A DNA stretch of 64,000 nt from Sulfurimicrobium sp964552675 (GTDB taxonomy: Bacteria; Pseudomonadota; Gammaproteobacteria; Burkholderiales; Sulfuricellaceae), in NCBI GenBank assembly GCA_964552675.1, contig CAZKHJ010000008.1:47180-111179 (forward strand), written 5' to 3'. Positions 50,491 through 59,568 of the stretch are shown here, in pieces. The position numbers were made by a program, and so were the translations under genes. How positions within the stretch are numbered: the first letter of the stretch is position 1; the number at the start of each line of letters is the position of its first letter. The notes under the pieces were generated by a model. That model ran no database searches. It saw only the letters and a list, made by a program, of their open reading frames with translations, and was not told the DNA's origin.

Positions 50491-51594
50491 ATGAAAAATA
50501 CAAAAAATTTTGTGACTGCTCTGCTCCTTCTGCTCACCGCTTCGGGTGTGGCTTACGCCGAGCGCATCAAGGATCTGGCGTCGATACAGGGGGTGCGTAC
50601 CAATCAACTGGCCGGCTATGGTCTGGTGGTGGGGCTGGATGGAAGTGGCGACCAGACTACCCAGACGCCATTTACGGTACAGAGCATTGTCAACATGCTG
50701 GGCCAGATGGGCGTGAATCTGCCGTCTGGCAGCCTGCAACTGAAGAACGTGGCGGCAGTGATGGTCACGGCCAGCCTGCCGGCTTTTTCCCGGCCAGGCC
50801 AGAATATCGATGTAACCGTATCATCGCTTGGCAATGCCAAAAGCCTGCGGGGCGGAACCTTGATCATGACACCGCTCAAGGGCGCCGATGGCCAGGTTTA
50901 TGCCATTTCCCAGGGTAATGTCCTGGTGGGCGGGGTGGGTGCTTCCGCCGGGGGAAGCAGCGCGCAGGTCAATCATCTGGCCGTTGGCCGCATTCCGGCC
51001 GGCGCGACGGTGGAGCGCGCGGTGGATACGCCCGTGGGACAGGGGGATTACGTCAACCTGGAACTCAATCAGTCTGATTTCACCACGGCGGACCGGGTGG
51101 TGCAGGCGATCAACCGCCGCTTCGGCGAGGGTACGGCCAGTGCGGGCGATGCCCGTCGTGTGCAGGTGCGTGCTCCGCGCGATGCAAATCAGAGAGTTGC
51201 TTTTCTTTCGCAGGTTGAAAACTTGCCTGTGCAGGCCGGCAATGCCGCTGCCAAGGTGATCGTCAATGCCCGCACCGGTTCGGTGGTAATGAATCAGAAT
51301 GTGGAAGTGGACAACTGTGCCGTGGCCCATGGCAACCTGTCGGTGACTATCGGCAGCGAAACCCAGGTCAGCCAGCCGAATGCCCTGTCACAGGGTGAAA
51401 CCGTGACGACACAGAGTGCTCAGATCGACATCAAGGCGCAGGGCGGGGGGCTTGTGGTCCTGCCGTCCAGTCCGTCGCTCGGGGAGGTGGTCAAGGCGTT
51501 GAATGCCGTTGGCGCCACGCCGCAGGATCTGCTTGCCATCCTCCAGGCAATGAAGGCTTCTGGTGCCCTGCGTGCGGAGTTGGAGATCATCTGA
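50491..51594 (+). CDS. flgI: flagellar P-ring protein FlgI
   Basis: A 367-residue periplasmic P-ring protein (E. coli 365) with a Sec signal peptide at residues 1-22 (cleavage after AYA). The mature start ERIKDLASIQGVRTNQLAGY and GLVVGLDGSGDQTTQTPFTV are conserved, as are LKNVAAVMVTASLPAFSRPG and the C-terminal LVVLPSSPSLGEVVKALNAV. The ATG at 50491 is chosen because it starts the signal peptide. It overlaps flgJ by one base (TGATG). FlgA, encoded at 42657, is its assembly chaperone. Confidence 0.95.
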   Translation: MKNTKNFVTALLLLLTASGVAYAERIKDLASIQGVRTNQLAGYGLVVGLDGSGDQTTQTPFTVQSIVNMLGQMGVNLPSGSLQLKNVAAVMVTASLPAFSRPGQNIDVTVSSLGNAKSLRGGTLIMTPLKGADGQVYAISQGNVLVGGVGASAGGSSAQVNHLAVGRIPAGATVERAVDTPVGQGDYVNLELNQSDFTTADRVVQAINRRFGEGTASAGDARRVQVRAPRDANQRVAFLSQVENLPVQAGNAAAKVIVNARTGSVVMNQNVEVDNCAVAHGNLSVTIGSETQVSQPNALSQGETVTTQSAQIDIKAQGGGLVVLPSSPSLGEVVKALNAVGATPQDLLAILQAMKASGALRAELEII

Positions 51595-52556
51595 TGCTTG
51601 TCTCGGCTGGCGATGTTTCCTCGCGCCTGGCGCTGGATGCGCAAAGCGTGGGGCAGCTGCGGCTGCAGGCAAAATCCGACCCGGCAGCGGGTGCGCGCGC
51701 AGCGGCGCAACAGTTCGAAGCGCTGTTTCTGAACATGATGCTGAAAAGCATGCGCGATGCTTCGCCTCAGAGCGGTTTGTTCGACGACTCCAATACCGAG
51801 CTTTACACCGGAATGCTCGATGCCCAGTTGGCACAGAAATTGAGCCAGGGCCGGGGCATCGGCCTGGCGGACATGATGTTGCGCCAGATGCGGGCACAGG
51901 GCGTGATTCCGGCGGAAAATACGGCGCCTCTCGACAAGGCGGCAAGCGGTAAAATCGAACGGCAGATTCTGCCGGTGGCGGTGGCGAAACCGGTTCAATC
52001 CATCCAGCCGCCGAATGGAAATGCCCTGCCAGAAACACCGGCATCTCTTGTCACATTGCCAGTCAACAGTGACAAAGCCGGCTTTTCCGGTACGACGGGT
52101 TTCGTCAACAAGCTGTGGCCTCATGCTGCCGATGCGGCACGAACACTGGGTGTGCCGGCACATTTTCTGCTGGGCCAGGCTGCACTGGAGAGCGGATGGG
52201 GCAAGCGTGAAATTCGCGATGCGCAGGGCAACAACAGTCACAATCTCTTCGGCATCAAGGCTGGCAAGAACTGGAATGGGGCTGTAGTGGAAGCACAGAC
52301 GACCGAGTATGTAAACGGTGCGGCGCAAAAGAAGACAGAGCTGTTCCGCGCCTATGATTCCTATGCTGAAAGCTTCAACGACTATGCCGCTCTGCTGAAA
52401 AACAACCCTCGCTATGCAGCGCTGTTTACACAACCGCTTGACGCAGGCAGTTTCGCGCGCAACTTGCAGCAGGCAGGTTATGCCACCGACCCCATGTATG
52501 CCGACAAGCTGGCTCGGGTGATCAATAGTGATGCACTGCGTCAGGCGCTTTCTTAA
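51594..52556 (+). CDS. flgJ: rod-assembly protein / peptidoglycan hydrolase FlgJ
   Basis: A 320-residue dual-domain FlgJ. The N-terminal rod-capping domain contains AARAAAQQFEALFLNMMLKS followed by MRDASPQSGLFDDSNTELYT. A linker leads to a C-terminal glucosaminidase/muramidase domain (about residues 165-315) with LLGQAALESGWGKREI, whose glutamate is catalytic. GNNSHNLFGIKAGKNW and FRAYDSYAESFNDYAALLKN also belong to this domain. It opens the cell wall for the rod. Its stop codon forms the first bases of the sigma-28 promoter for flgK. Confidence 0.94.
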   Translation: MLVSAGDVSSRLALDAQSVGQLRLQAKSDPAAGARAAAQQFEALFLNMMLKSMRDASPQSGLFDDSNTELYTGMLDAQLAQKLSQGRGIGLADMMLRQMRAQGVIPAENTAPLDKAASGKIERQILPVAVAKPVQSIQPPNGNALPETPASLVTLPVNSDKAGFSGTTGFVNKLWPHAADAARTLGVPAHFLLGQAALESGWGKREIRDAQGNNSHNLFGIKAGKNWNGAVVEAQTTEYVNGAAQKKTELFRAYDSYAESFNDYAALLKNNPRYAALFTQPLDAGSFARNLQQAGYATDPMYADKLARVINSDALRQALS

Positions 52557-52580
52557 AGTATTGCGTTTTCCTGCCGCTAT
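52554..52580 (+). promoter_or_regulatory. sigma-28 (FliA) promoter of flgKL
   Basis: TAAAGTAT (52554-52561), an 11-bp spacer and GCCGCTAT (52573-52580) match the FliA consensus TAAAGTTT-N11-GCCGATAA closely. The -35 begins in the flgJ stop codon. It lies 40 bp before the flgK ATG, so the junction proteins can be made late. Confidence 0.78.
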
Positions 52581-52619
52581 GTAATCATAGGACAGTCAGA
52601 CGAGGCAGAGGTACCCCAA

Positions 52620-54581
52620 ATGAGCGGAGCGCTTGAGATCGGAATTGCGGGCCTGCGGGCCGCGCAGATCGGCTTGCAGACAACGGGCCATAACATTACC
52701 AATGCCTCCACGCCTGGTTATCACCGCCAGGAAATCATGCAGAGCGCGAATGCTGCAGTGAATACCGGCGCGGGTTTTATCGGGACGGGCGTCAGTGTCG
52801 ATGCTGTCAAGCGCGTCTACGACGAGTTTCTTGACATGCAGGTACAAACTGCACAAACCCAGAGCAGTTATCTGGACGCCTATTCCTCTCAGATCAGCCT
52901 GTTCAACAATCTGGTGGCAGATCCCAGCGCAGGCCTGTCACCGGCGCTGCAGGAGTTTTTTCAGGGCGCGCATGACGTTGCTGCCAACCCGGCCTCGGTG
53001 CCGGCGCGACAAAGCATGATCAGCGCCGCTGACGCGATGGTGACGCGCTTCCAGACGCTGAACCAGCGTTTTGATGACATGCGTGACGGCATCAATTCCC
53101 AGATTTCCGCCAGTGTCACCGTCATTAATTCCTATGCCAAGCAGATTGCCGAGCTCAACGACCGCATCGTTATTGCGCAAGCAAGCAGTAACGGCCCGCC
53201 AAACGATCTTCTCGACCAGCGGGATAACCTGATCGCGGAGCTCAACAAGGAAATCAATGTCACCGTGGTGAAGCAGTATGATGGTGCCTATAACGTTTCC
53301 ATGGGCCGGGGGCAGTCGCTGGTGATCGGTAAACAGGCGTATACCCTGACGGCACAGGCTTCGCTGGACGACCCGTCACGCATAGATGTTGGTTACCAGG
53401 CCGGGGGAGGAGAAGTTTTCTTCCTGCAGGGAGATATTCTCAACAGCGGAAACCTGGGCGGATTGCTGGCGTTCCGCTCCGAATCTCTCGATGAAATGCA
53501 GAATTCCCTGGGGCGGGTAGCGATCGGGCTTGCGCAAACCATGAATGATCAGAACCGTCTGGGGCAGGATCTGAATGGCGCTGCCGGTGGCGCATTGTTC
53601 AATGTCATGGGGCCAGGTGGCTCCAGCGGAGCATTTACTGTTCCCAGCGCAAAGGTTGTCGCCAATATCCACAACAGCGACCTGACGCCGGCGGCAATAC
53701 CGGCCGTGACGCTCACTGATATCAGCAAAGTGACGACCAGTGATTACAAGCTTGCCTATAGTGCTGCGGGCTATACCCTGACCCGGCTGTCGGACAACAC
53801 GGTATTGTTTGCCAATGCAGCCCTGCCGCAAACCACAAGCGATGGCCTGACCATCGCGGCGCCAACAAATGCGCCGGTGGCCGCAGATAGCTGGCTGATC
53901 CAGCCGACCCGGAATGGCGCCAGGGATATCGGAGTGGCAACCCGCGATACGGCAAAGATCGCTGCCGCGGCTCCCATCATTGCAGGATCGGATAATGCCA
54001 ATACCGGCACAGGCAAGATCACTGCCGGGGTTGTTAATCCGCCTCCACCGGCCAATGCCAACCTGCAGAAGCCGGTTACCATCACCTTTACCAGCCCCAC
54101 CACGTTTGATGTTTCCAGCCCCACCTCCGTTCCGCCCATTGCCCTGGCGGGTGTTGCCTATACCGAGGGGCAGGATATCAGCTATAACGGCTGGACTGTG
54201 CAGATTACCGGTGCTCCTGCAGTGGGCGACAAATTTACCATCGGGCCCAACACCAATGGCGTGGCCGACAATCGCAATGCGTTGTTGCTGGCGGGGTTGC
54301 AGACCAAAAATACCCTGGCTGGCAGCACTGCTTCCTATCAGAGCGCCTACAGCCAGATTGTCAGCTCGATTGGTGTCAAGACGCGCGACATCAATGTTAC
54401 CGCGCAGGCGCAGCTCAGTCTGGTGAAGTATGCGCAGCAGGCGCAGCAATCCTTGTCAGGAGTCAATCTTGACGAGGAGGCGGCTAACCTGCTGCGCTAT
54501 CAGCAGGCATATCAGGCAGCCGGCAAGATGATGCAGATCGCCTCAACCATGTTCGACACGTTGCTGGGTCTGGGCAAGTAA
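52620..54581 (+). CDS. flgK: flagellar hook-associated protein 1 FlgK
   Basis: A 653-residue hook-filament junction protein. The N-terminus LEIGIAGLRAAQIGLQTTGH, then NITNASTPGYHRQEIMQ is typical. Conserved segments are SVDAVKRVYDEFLDMQVQTA and GGLLAFRSESLDEMQNSLGR. The end SGVNLDEEAANLLRYQQAYQ is followed by AAGKMMQIASTMFDTLLGL. It is larger than E. coli FlgK (547) because of an expanded middle domain (about residues 330-560). FlgN (41730-42212) is its chaperone. Confidence 0.95.
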   Translation: MSGALEIGIAGLRAAQIGLQTTGHNITNASTPGYHRQEIMQSANAAVNTGAGFIGTGVSVDAVKRVYDEFLDMQVQTAQTQSSYLDAYSSQISLFNNLVADPSAGLSPALQEFFQGAHDVAANPASVPARQSMISAADAMVTRFQTLNQRFDDMRDGINSQISASVTVINSYAKQIAELNDRIVIAQASSNGPPNDLLDQRDNLIAELNKEINVTVVKQYDGAYNVSMGRGQSLVIGKQAYTLTAQASLDDPSRIDVGYQAGGGEVFFLQGDILNSGNLGGLLAFRSESLDEMQNSLGRVAIGLAQTMNDQNRLGQDLNGAAGGALFNVMGPGGSSGAFTVPSAKVVANIHNSDLTPAAIPAVTLTDISKVTTSDYKLAYSAAGYTLTRLSDNTVLFANAALPQTTSDGLTIAAPTNAPVAADSWLIQPTRNGARDIGVATRDTAKIAAAAPIIAGSDNANTGTGKITAGVVNPPPPANANLQKPVTITFTSPTTFDVSSPTSVPPIALAGVAYTEGQDISYNGWTVQITGAPAVGDKFTIGPNTNGVADNRNALLLAGLQTKNTLAGSTASYQSAYSQIVSSIGVKTRDINVTAQAQLSLVKYAQQAQQSLSGVNLDEEAANLLRYQQAYQAAGKMMQIASTMFDTLLGLGK

Positions 54582-54592
54582 GGAGACACGCC

Positions 54593-55807
54593 ATGCGCAT
54601 GAGCACAAGTACAATATTTGATCTGGGTGTTACCAGCATTCAGCAGCAGACATCGGCGATGGTCAAGTCACAGCAGCAGCTCTCGACAGGACGCCGCATT
54701 CTTACGCCAGAGGATGATCCCGTGGCATCAGCCAGGGTGCTGGAGGTTTCCCAGGCCAAGTCGCTGAATCAGCAGTATGGCGTAAATGCCAATTCGGCTA
54801 CCAGTGCATTGGGATTGGTGGATAACGTGCTGGATAGCGTCACCAATCTGCTCCTGGATGTCAGGACCAATACTCTTTCTGCCGATGTTCCCTCGATCGA
54901 CAATAGTGCCTTGTCTGGCATTGCAGCCAGTCTGCGGGGGCGTTACCAGGAATTGCTCGGGCTCGCCAACAGCACGGATGGCAATGGGCAGTATATGTTT
55001 TCTGGCTACAAGGGCTCGACCCAGCCGTTTTCCCAAATAGCGCCCGGAAATGTGACTTATAACGGCGATCAGGGGCAGAGGCTGATTCAGATCAGTCCGT
55101 CACGCCAGGTTGCGGTGAGCGATGCGGGCCTGGACATCTTTCAGCAGATCAGGAATGGTAATGGCGTATTCGTGACCGCTGCCGCAGCAAGCAATACCGG
55201 TAGTGGCCTGATCAGTCCGGGGTCAGGGCCAAGTTACGACGGAAACCGCTATCAGATCAGCTTCAATGTTGTCGCCGGAGTCACTACTTATGATGTGGCC
55301 CAGTGGAATACGGCTACTTCCGCCTATGACATACCAGTCAGCGCCGCGACACCCTATGCCAGCGGCAATACTATTACGGTTGGCGGAGGCCAGTTCGAGA
55401 TCAAGGGCTCGCCTGCGAATGGCGACACCTTCACGGTTCAGCCCAGCACCAATGAAAGCCTGTTTGCCACTATCAATAATTTCATTACTGCACTGGAAAC
55501 GGCGGCGCTGCCGGGTAATCGAACGGCACTGGTCAATAGCATGACAACTGCGCTTTCCAATCTGGATAATGGATTGGAGCAGGTTAAGAAGGTGCGTGCC
55601 TCGGTGGGCACGCGGATGCAGGAGATTGATGCGGTCAAGGTTAGCGGGGAAGGGATCGGCCTGCAGTACGACCAGACCCTCTCCGGTTTGCAGGATCTGG
55701 ATTACGCCAAGGCGATCACCGATCTGACACGGCAACAGGCAGGCCTGGAAGCTGCTCAGAAATCCTTCATGAAAATTCAGACCCTGTCGCTGTTCAATTA
55801 CATGTAG
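54593..55807 (+). CDS. flgL: flagellar hook-associated protein 3 FlgL
   Basis: A 404-residue hook-filament junction protein next to FlgK. The flagellin-like N-terminus contains TSIQQQTSAMVKSQQQLSTG and RRILTPEDDPVASARVLEVS. The C-terminus has AKAITDLTRQQAGLEAAQKS, then FMKIQTLSLFNYM. GNGQYMFSGYKGSTQPF near residue 125 is characteristic. A second ATG occurs two codons in. It ends the flagellar block; no fliC or fliD is in the window. Confidence 0.94.
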   Translation: MRMSTSTIFDLGVTSIQQQTSAMVKSQQQLSTGRRILTPEDDPVASARVLEVSQAKSLNQQYGVNANSATSALGLVDNVLDSVTNLLLDVRTNTLSADVPSIDNSALSGIAASLRGRYQELLGLANSTDGNGQYMFSGYKGSTQPFSQIAPGNVTYNGDQGQRLIQISPSRQVAVSDAGLDIFQQIRNGNGVFVTAAAASNTGSGLISPGSGPSYDGNRYQISFNVVAGVTTYDVAQWNTATSAYDIPVSAATPYASGNTITVGGGQFEIKGSPANGDTFTVQPSTNESLFATINNFITALETAALPGNRTALVNSMTTALSNLDNGLEQVKKVRASVGTRMQEIDAVKVSGEGIGLQYDQTLSGLQDLDYAKAITDLTRQQAGLEAAQKSFMKIQTLSLFNYM

Positions 55808-55841
55808 GGTGTTCAGGCCCGCTTGAACGGCGACAGCGCAA

Positions 55842-56633
55842 TTAGACCGCGTCTGGATTGCCCAGCGCGGTGATATTGAATCCTCCATCCACATAAGTGA
55901 TTTCGCCAGTCATGCCGCTGGCGAGGTCGCTGCACATGAAGGCGGCGACGTTGCCGACTTCCTCGATGGTGACGTTGCGGCGTAGCGGGGAATGTTTCTC
56001 GTTGTAGCCCAGCAGCTTGCCAAAATCCGAGATACCGCTGGCGGCAAGGGTCTTGATCGGTCCGGCAGAAATGGCGTTGACGCGAATTCCCTTGGGCCCC
56101 AGGCTGGTGCACATATAGCGCACATTGGCTTCAAGACTGGCCTTGGCCAGACCCATCACATTGTAATGCGGCACGTAGCGCTCGGCACCGAGGTAGGACA
56201 GGGTCAGCAGGGCGGCGTTGCGCCCGAGCATCATGGGCAGGCCAGCCTTGGCCAGGGCGACAAAGCTGTAGGAACTGATGTCGTGGGCGATCTGGAAGTA
56301 TTCGCGTGTTACTGCTTCCACATAATCGCCAGCCAGAGCCTGCTTGGGCACGAAGGCGATGGAATGCACGATGCCGTCCAGTCCATCCCAGTGTTTGCCC
56401 AGTTCGCTGAACAGATTGGCGATTTCTTCATCGCTGCCCACGTCACAGGGCAGAACCAGGTTGCTGCCGAATTCCCTTGCCAGTTCACTGACGCGATCCC
56501 TGATTTTTTCACCCTGATACGAAAAAGCCAGCTCCGCGCCTTCGCGTTTCATCGCCTGAGCAATGCCGTAAGCGATGGAGCGGTTGCTGATGAGGCCGGT
56601 GATCAGAATCTTTTTGTTAGCCAGAAATCCCAT
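55842..56633 (-). CDS. fabI: enoyl-[acyl-carrier-protein] reductase FabI
   Basis: A 263-residue short-chain-type reductase for the last step of each fatty acid elongation cycle (E. coli 262). The N-terminus MGFLANKKILITGLISNRSI has the FabI glycine pattern. The substrate loop is SIAFVPKQALAGDY, and the active site YVPHYNVMGLAKASLEANVR holds the Tyr-X6-Lys pair. The C-terminal GEITYVDGGFNI is standard. The ATG at 56633 with GGAG eight bases ahead is used; a TATAAT on the minus strand lies at 56675-56670. It is divergent from the yejA gene. Confidence 0.95.
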   Translation of the reverse strand: MGFLANKKILITGLISNRSIAYGIAQAMKREGAELAFSYQGEKIRDRVSELAREFGSNLVLPCDVGSDEEIANLFSELGKHWDGLDGIVHSIAFVPKQALAGDYVEAVTREYFQIAHDISSYSFVALAKAGLPMMLGRNAALLTLSYLGAERYVPHYNVMGLAKASLEANVRYMCTSLGPKGIRVNAISAGPIKTLAASGISDFGKLLGYNEKHSPLRRNVTIEEVGNVAAFMCSDLASGMTGEITYVDGGFNITALGNPDAV

Positions 56634-56695
56634 GCTTGATACTCCATAATGGTTTTTCGAATGGGCGAGATTATAACTCAATTTGGCGGCATGGC

Positions 56696-56713
56696 CGCAA
56701 AGCCGGCTTTGCG
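56696..56713. promoter_or_regulatory. perfect 18-bp palindrome between fabI and yejA
   Basis: CGCAAAGCCGGCTTTGCG is fully self-complementary. It lies 15 bases before the yejA start and just ahead of a TACACT hexamer (56715-56720), so it could be an operator over the yejA promoter. It may also be part of a short hairpin repeat. No family consensus was recognised. Confidence 0.5.
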
Positions 56714-56728
56714 CTACACTGATAAACG

Positions 56729-58516
56729 ATGACGGCGTTATTTCACATTCTGTTTGGCCTGGTCCTGCTTCTGGCGCCGCAACTGGGTATCGCGACACCT
56801 TCCCTTGCCCTTGGCTATGAGCCAAAGTATTCCTCCTCCTTCACCCATTTCGACTACGTCAATCCTGATGCGCCGAAACGCGGCAGCCTGACTCTTTCCG
56901 CCATGGGCAATTTCGACAGCCTCAACCCCTTCCTGCTCAAGGGCATTGCGGCGGCGGGTATTGCCGACCTGGTATTCGAAACCCTGATGGAGCAGAGCCT
57001 GGACGAGCCTTTCAGCCAGTATGGCCTGCTGGCGGAAGATGTGGCGCTGGCGCCGGATCGCCTGTCCGTGACGTACCGCCTCAATCCACGGGCAAAATTT
57101 TCCGATGGCTCCCCGGTGCTGGCGGCAGACGTGAAATTTTCCTTCGATACCCTGAAAAGCGAATTGGCTCATCCCCAGTTCAGGTTCTATTGGGCCGATA
57201 TCGCGCGTGCGGTGGTAGTGGACCGGCGCACGGTGCGTTTCGAGTTTGCCCGGGTCAATCCGGAGTTGCATCTCCTCACCGGGCAGATCCCGATTTTTTC
57301 GCGCCAGTGGGGTTCGGGCAAGGCTTTTGACAAGATTCGTACCGATGTGCCTCAAGGCAGCGGCCCGTATCGGGTGGACGAGGTCCAGATGGGCAAGAAA
57401 ATCCGCTACCGGCGCAATCCGGACTACTGGGCGAAGGGCCTCAACACGCGGCGCGGCATGTTCAATTACGATCGCCTGACCTTTGTTTACTACAAGGACG
57501 AAACCGTGCAGCTGGAGGCCTTCAAGGCGGGCGAATTCGACTTTGTCGCGGTGTTCAATTCCAAACAGTGGGCGCGGGATTACAAGGGACCGAAGTTCAA
57601 CCGCGGACTGATCCGCAAGGCGGAGCTGAAACACAACAACAATGCCGGTATGCAGGGTTTTGTATTCAACACCCGGCGCGAGCTGTTCAAGGACCGGCGG
57701 GTACGCAAGGCTATCAGCCTGGCTCTGGATTTCGAGTGGTCCAACCGCAATCTGTTCTACGGGCAGTACCAGCGTTGCAACAGCTTTTTCAGCAACAGCG
57801 AACTGGCCTCCAGTGGTATTCCGCAAGGCGATGAACTGGCGTTGCTGGAACCCTACCGCAAGCGCCTTCCGGCCGAGATTTTTACCCAGCCCTGGCAGCC
57901 CCCTTCCACTATGCCGCCAGGATCCTTGCGTGCCAACTTGCGCCAGGCCAAGGCATTGCTGGCCGAGGCGGGCTGGGATTATCGCGATGGTGCCTTGCGC
58001 AATGCCAGGGGAGAGCCGTTCAAGTTCGAGATTTTGCTGGCGCAAAAGGGGTTTGAGCGTATCTCGGGGCCCTTTGCCCGCAACCTGGCCAAGCTGGGTA
58101 TCGCGGCCAGTTACCGCACCGTGGACGTGGCGCTGTGGCAGCGCAGCACCGATACTTTCGACTTCGACATGATCGTGTACGCTTATGGTCAGTCCCAGTC
58201 GCCCGGCAACGAGCAGATGAATATGTGGCATTCCAGCTCTGCTGTCAGGGAGGGGTCAAACAATGTGATCGGTATTCGCGATCCGGTGGTGGATGCCCTG
58301 GTGCAGAAGGTGGTTTACGCGCATGACCGGAAATCCCTGATTACCGCTACCCATGCCCTGGACCGCGTACTGCTCCATGGCGAATATCTGGTGCCCAACT
58401 GGTATGTTCCCACCCACCGTATCGCCTACTGGGACAAATTCGGCTTCCCGGATAAATTGCCGCGCTATTATTCGGCAATGGAGTGGATGATGCGATTCAG
58501 CTGGGCCAGATCATAG
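56729..58516 (+). CDS. yejA: oligopeptide ABC transporter substrate-binding protein (YejA-like)
   Basis: A 595-residue family 5 extracellular solute-binding protein with a Sec signal peptide (residues 1-28). The mature start contains FTHFDYVNPDAPKRGSLTLS and FDSLNPFLLKGIAAAG, the YejA pattern. Later come FSFDTLKSELAHPQFRFYWA, FVAVFNSKQWARDY and NAGMQGFVFNTRRELFKDRR. The operon yejA-B-E-F encodes an importer for peptides such as microcin C in enterics; here it may recover cell-wall or other peptides. The TAG stop overlaps the yejB GTG. Confidence 0.9.
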   Translation: MTALFHILFGLVLLLAPQLGIATPSLALGYEPKYSSSFTHFDYVNPDAPKRGSLTLSAMGNFDSLNPFLLKGIAAAGIADLVFETLMEQSLDEPFSQYGLLAEDVALAPDRLSVTYRLNPRAKFSDGSPVLAADVKFSFDTLKSELAHPQFRFYWADIARAVVVDRRTVRFEFARVNPELHLLTGQIPIFSRQWGSGKAFDKIRTDVPQGSGPYRVDEVQMGKKIRYRRNPDYWAKGLNTRRGMFNYDRLTFVYYKDETVQLEAFKAGEFDFVAVFNSKQWARDYKGPKFNRGLIRKAELKHNNNAGMQGFVFNTRRELFKDRRVRKAISLALDFEWSNRNLFYGQYQRCNSFFSNSELASSGIPQGDELALLEPYRKRLPAEIFTQPWQPPSTMPPGSLRANLRQAKALLAEAGWDYRDGALRNARGEPFKFEILLAQKGFERISGPFARNLAKLGIAASYRTVDVALWQRSTDTFDFDMIVYAYGQSQSPGNEQMNMWHSSSAVREGSNNVIGIRDPVVDALVQKVVYAHDRKSLITATHALDRVLLHGEYLVPNWYVPTHRIAYWDKFGFPDKLPRYYSAMEWMMRFSWARS

Positions 58517-59568
58517 TGTTTTCCTACATCCTCAAACGCCTGCTACTGATGATTCCCACCCTGTTCGGGGTGATGCTGATCACATTTGTCGTGACCCAGT
58601 TCGTCCCCGGCGGCCCGGTCGAGCAACTGATTCACCAGATCAAAGGCCAGAGCTCGGGTGGGGAGGCCAGTGGAGCCGTGGCAACGCTGTATCGTGGTGA
58701 ACGGGGTCTGGATAAGGAGCGGATCGAGGGTCTCAAGAAACTGTATGGTTTCGACAGGCCGGCGCATGAACGTTTCTTCGAAATGATGAAAAACTACGCC
58801 ACCTTCGACCTGGGGGAGAGCTATTTTCACCATAAATCGGTGATCGAACTGGTGGCATCCAAACTGCCGGTTTCGATCAGCCTCGGGGTCTGGACTTTTT
58901 TTATCGTCTACCTCACCTGCATTCCCCTGGGGGTTGCCAAGGCGGTGCGCGATGGCTCTGCTTTCGATGTGATCTCCAGTACCGTCATTCTGGTGGGCTA
59001 TGCCATTCCTGGCTTCGTGCTTGGCGTTCTGCTGCTGGTACTGTTCGGCGGCGGCAGCTTCTGGGATGTGTTTCCCCTGCGCGGACTGGTGTCGGATAAC
59101 TGGGCGGCGCTGCCCTGGCACGCCAAAGTCACTGATTACCTGTGGCACATGGTGCTGCCAATCACGGCTTCAGTAGTGGGCAGCTTCGCGGTGATGACCA
59201 TGCTGACCAAAAACAGCTTCATCGAGGAAATCCGCAAGCAGTACGTGCTGACTGCGCGCGCCAAGGGGCTTCCGGAAAACACCGTGCTGTACCGGCATGT
59301 CTTTCGCAATGCCATGATCCCGCTGGTGACCGGCTTCCCCGCTGCCTTCATCGGCGCATTTTTCACCGGCAGCTTGCTGATCGAAACCATTTTTTCCCTC
59401 GACGGGTTGGGGCTGCTGTCCTACGAGTCGGTATTGAAACGCGATTACCCGGTGGTGCTGGGCACGCTGTATCTCTACACCCTGCTTGGGCTGGTTGCCA
59501 AACTATTGTCGGATCTGAGCTATGTCCTGATCGATCCTCGTATCCAGTTCGAGAGCGTGTCGCGATGA
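58516..59568 (+). CDS. yejB: ABC transporter permease (YejB-like)
   Basis: A 350-residue inner-membrane permease with six helices. The N-terminus VFSYILKRLLLMIPTLFGVM is the usual start of this family. The periplasmic insertion (GQSSGGEASGAVATLYRGER) distinguishes YejB from DppB/OppB. The permease EAA loop is EIRKQYVLTARAKGLPENTV. A GTG at 58516 overlapping the yejA stop (TAGTG) gives the family N-terminus; an ATG at 58483 would add 11 residues. It overlaps yejE by ATGA. Confidence 0.9.
   Translation: MFSYILKRLLLMIPTLFGVMLITFVVTQFVPGGPVEQLIHQIKGQSSGGEASGAVATLYRGERGLDKERIEGLKKLYGFDRPAHERFFEMMKNYATFDLGESYFHHKSVIELVASKLPVSISLGVWTFFIVYLTCIPLGVAKAVRDGSAFDVISSTVILVGYAIPGFVLGVLLLVLFGGGSFWDVFPLRGLVSDNWAALPWHAKVTDYLWHMVLPITASVVGSFAVMTMLTKNSFIEEIRKQYVLTARAKGLPENTVLYRHVFRNAMIPLVTGFPAAFIGAFFTGSLLIETIFSLDGLGLLSYESVLKRDYPVVLGTLYLYTLLGLVAKLLSDLSYVLIDPRIQFESVSR

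Noticed and set aside
56738..58231. Long minus-strand open frame opposite yejA
   Set aside because: No motif or signal; yejA has a signal peptide, family motifs and operon context.
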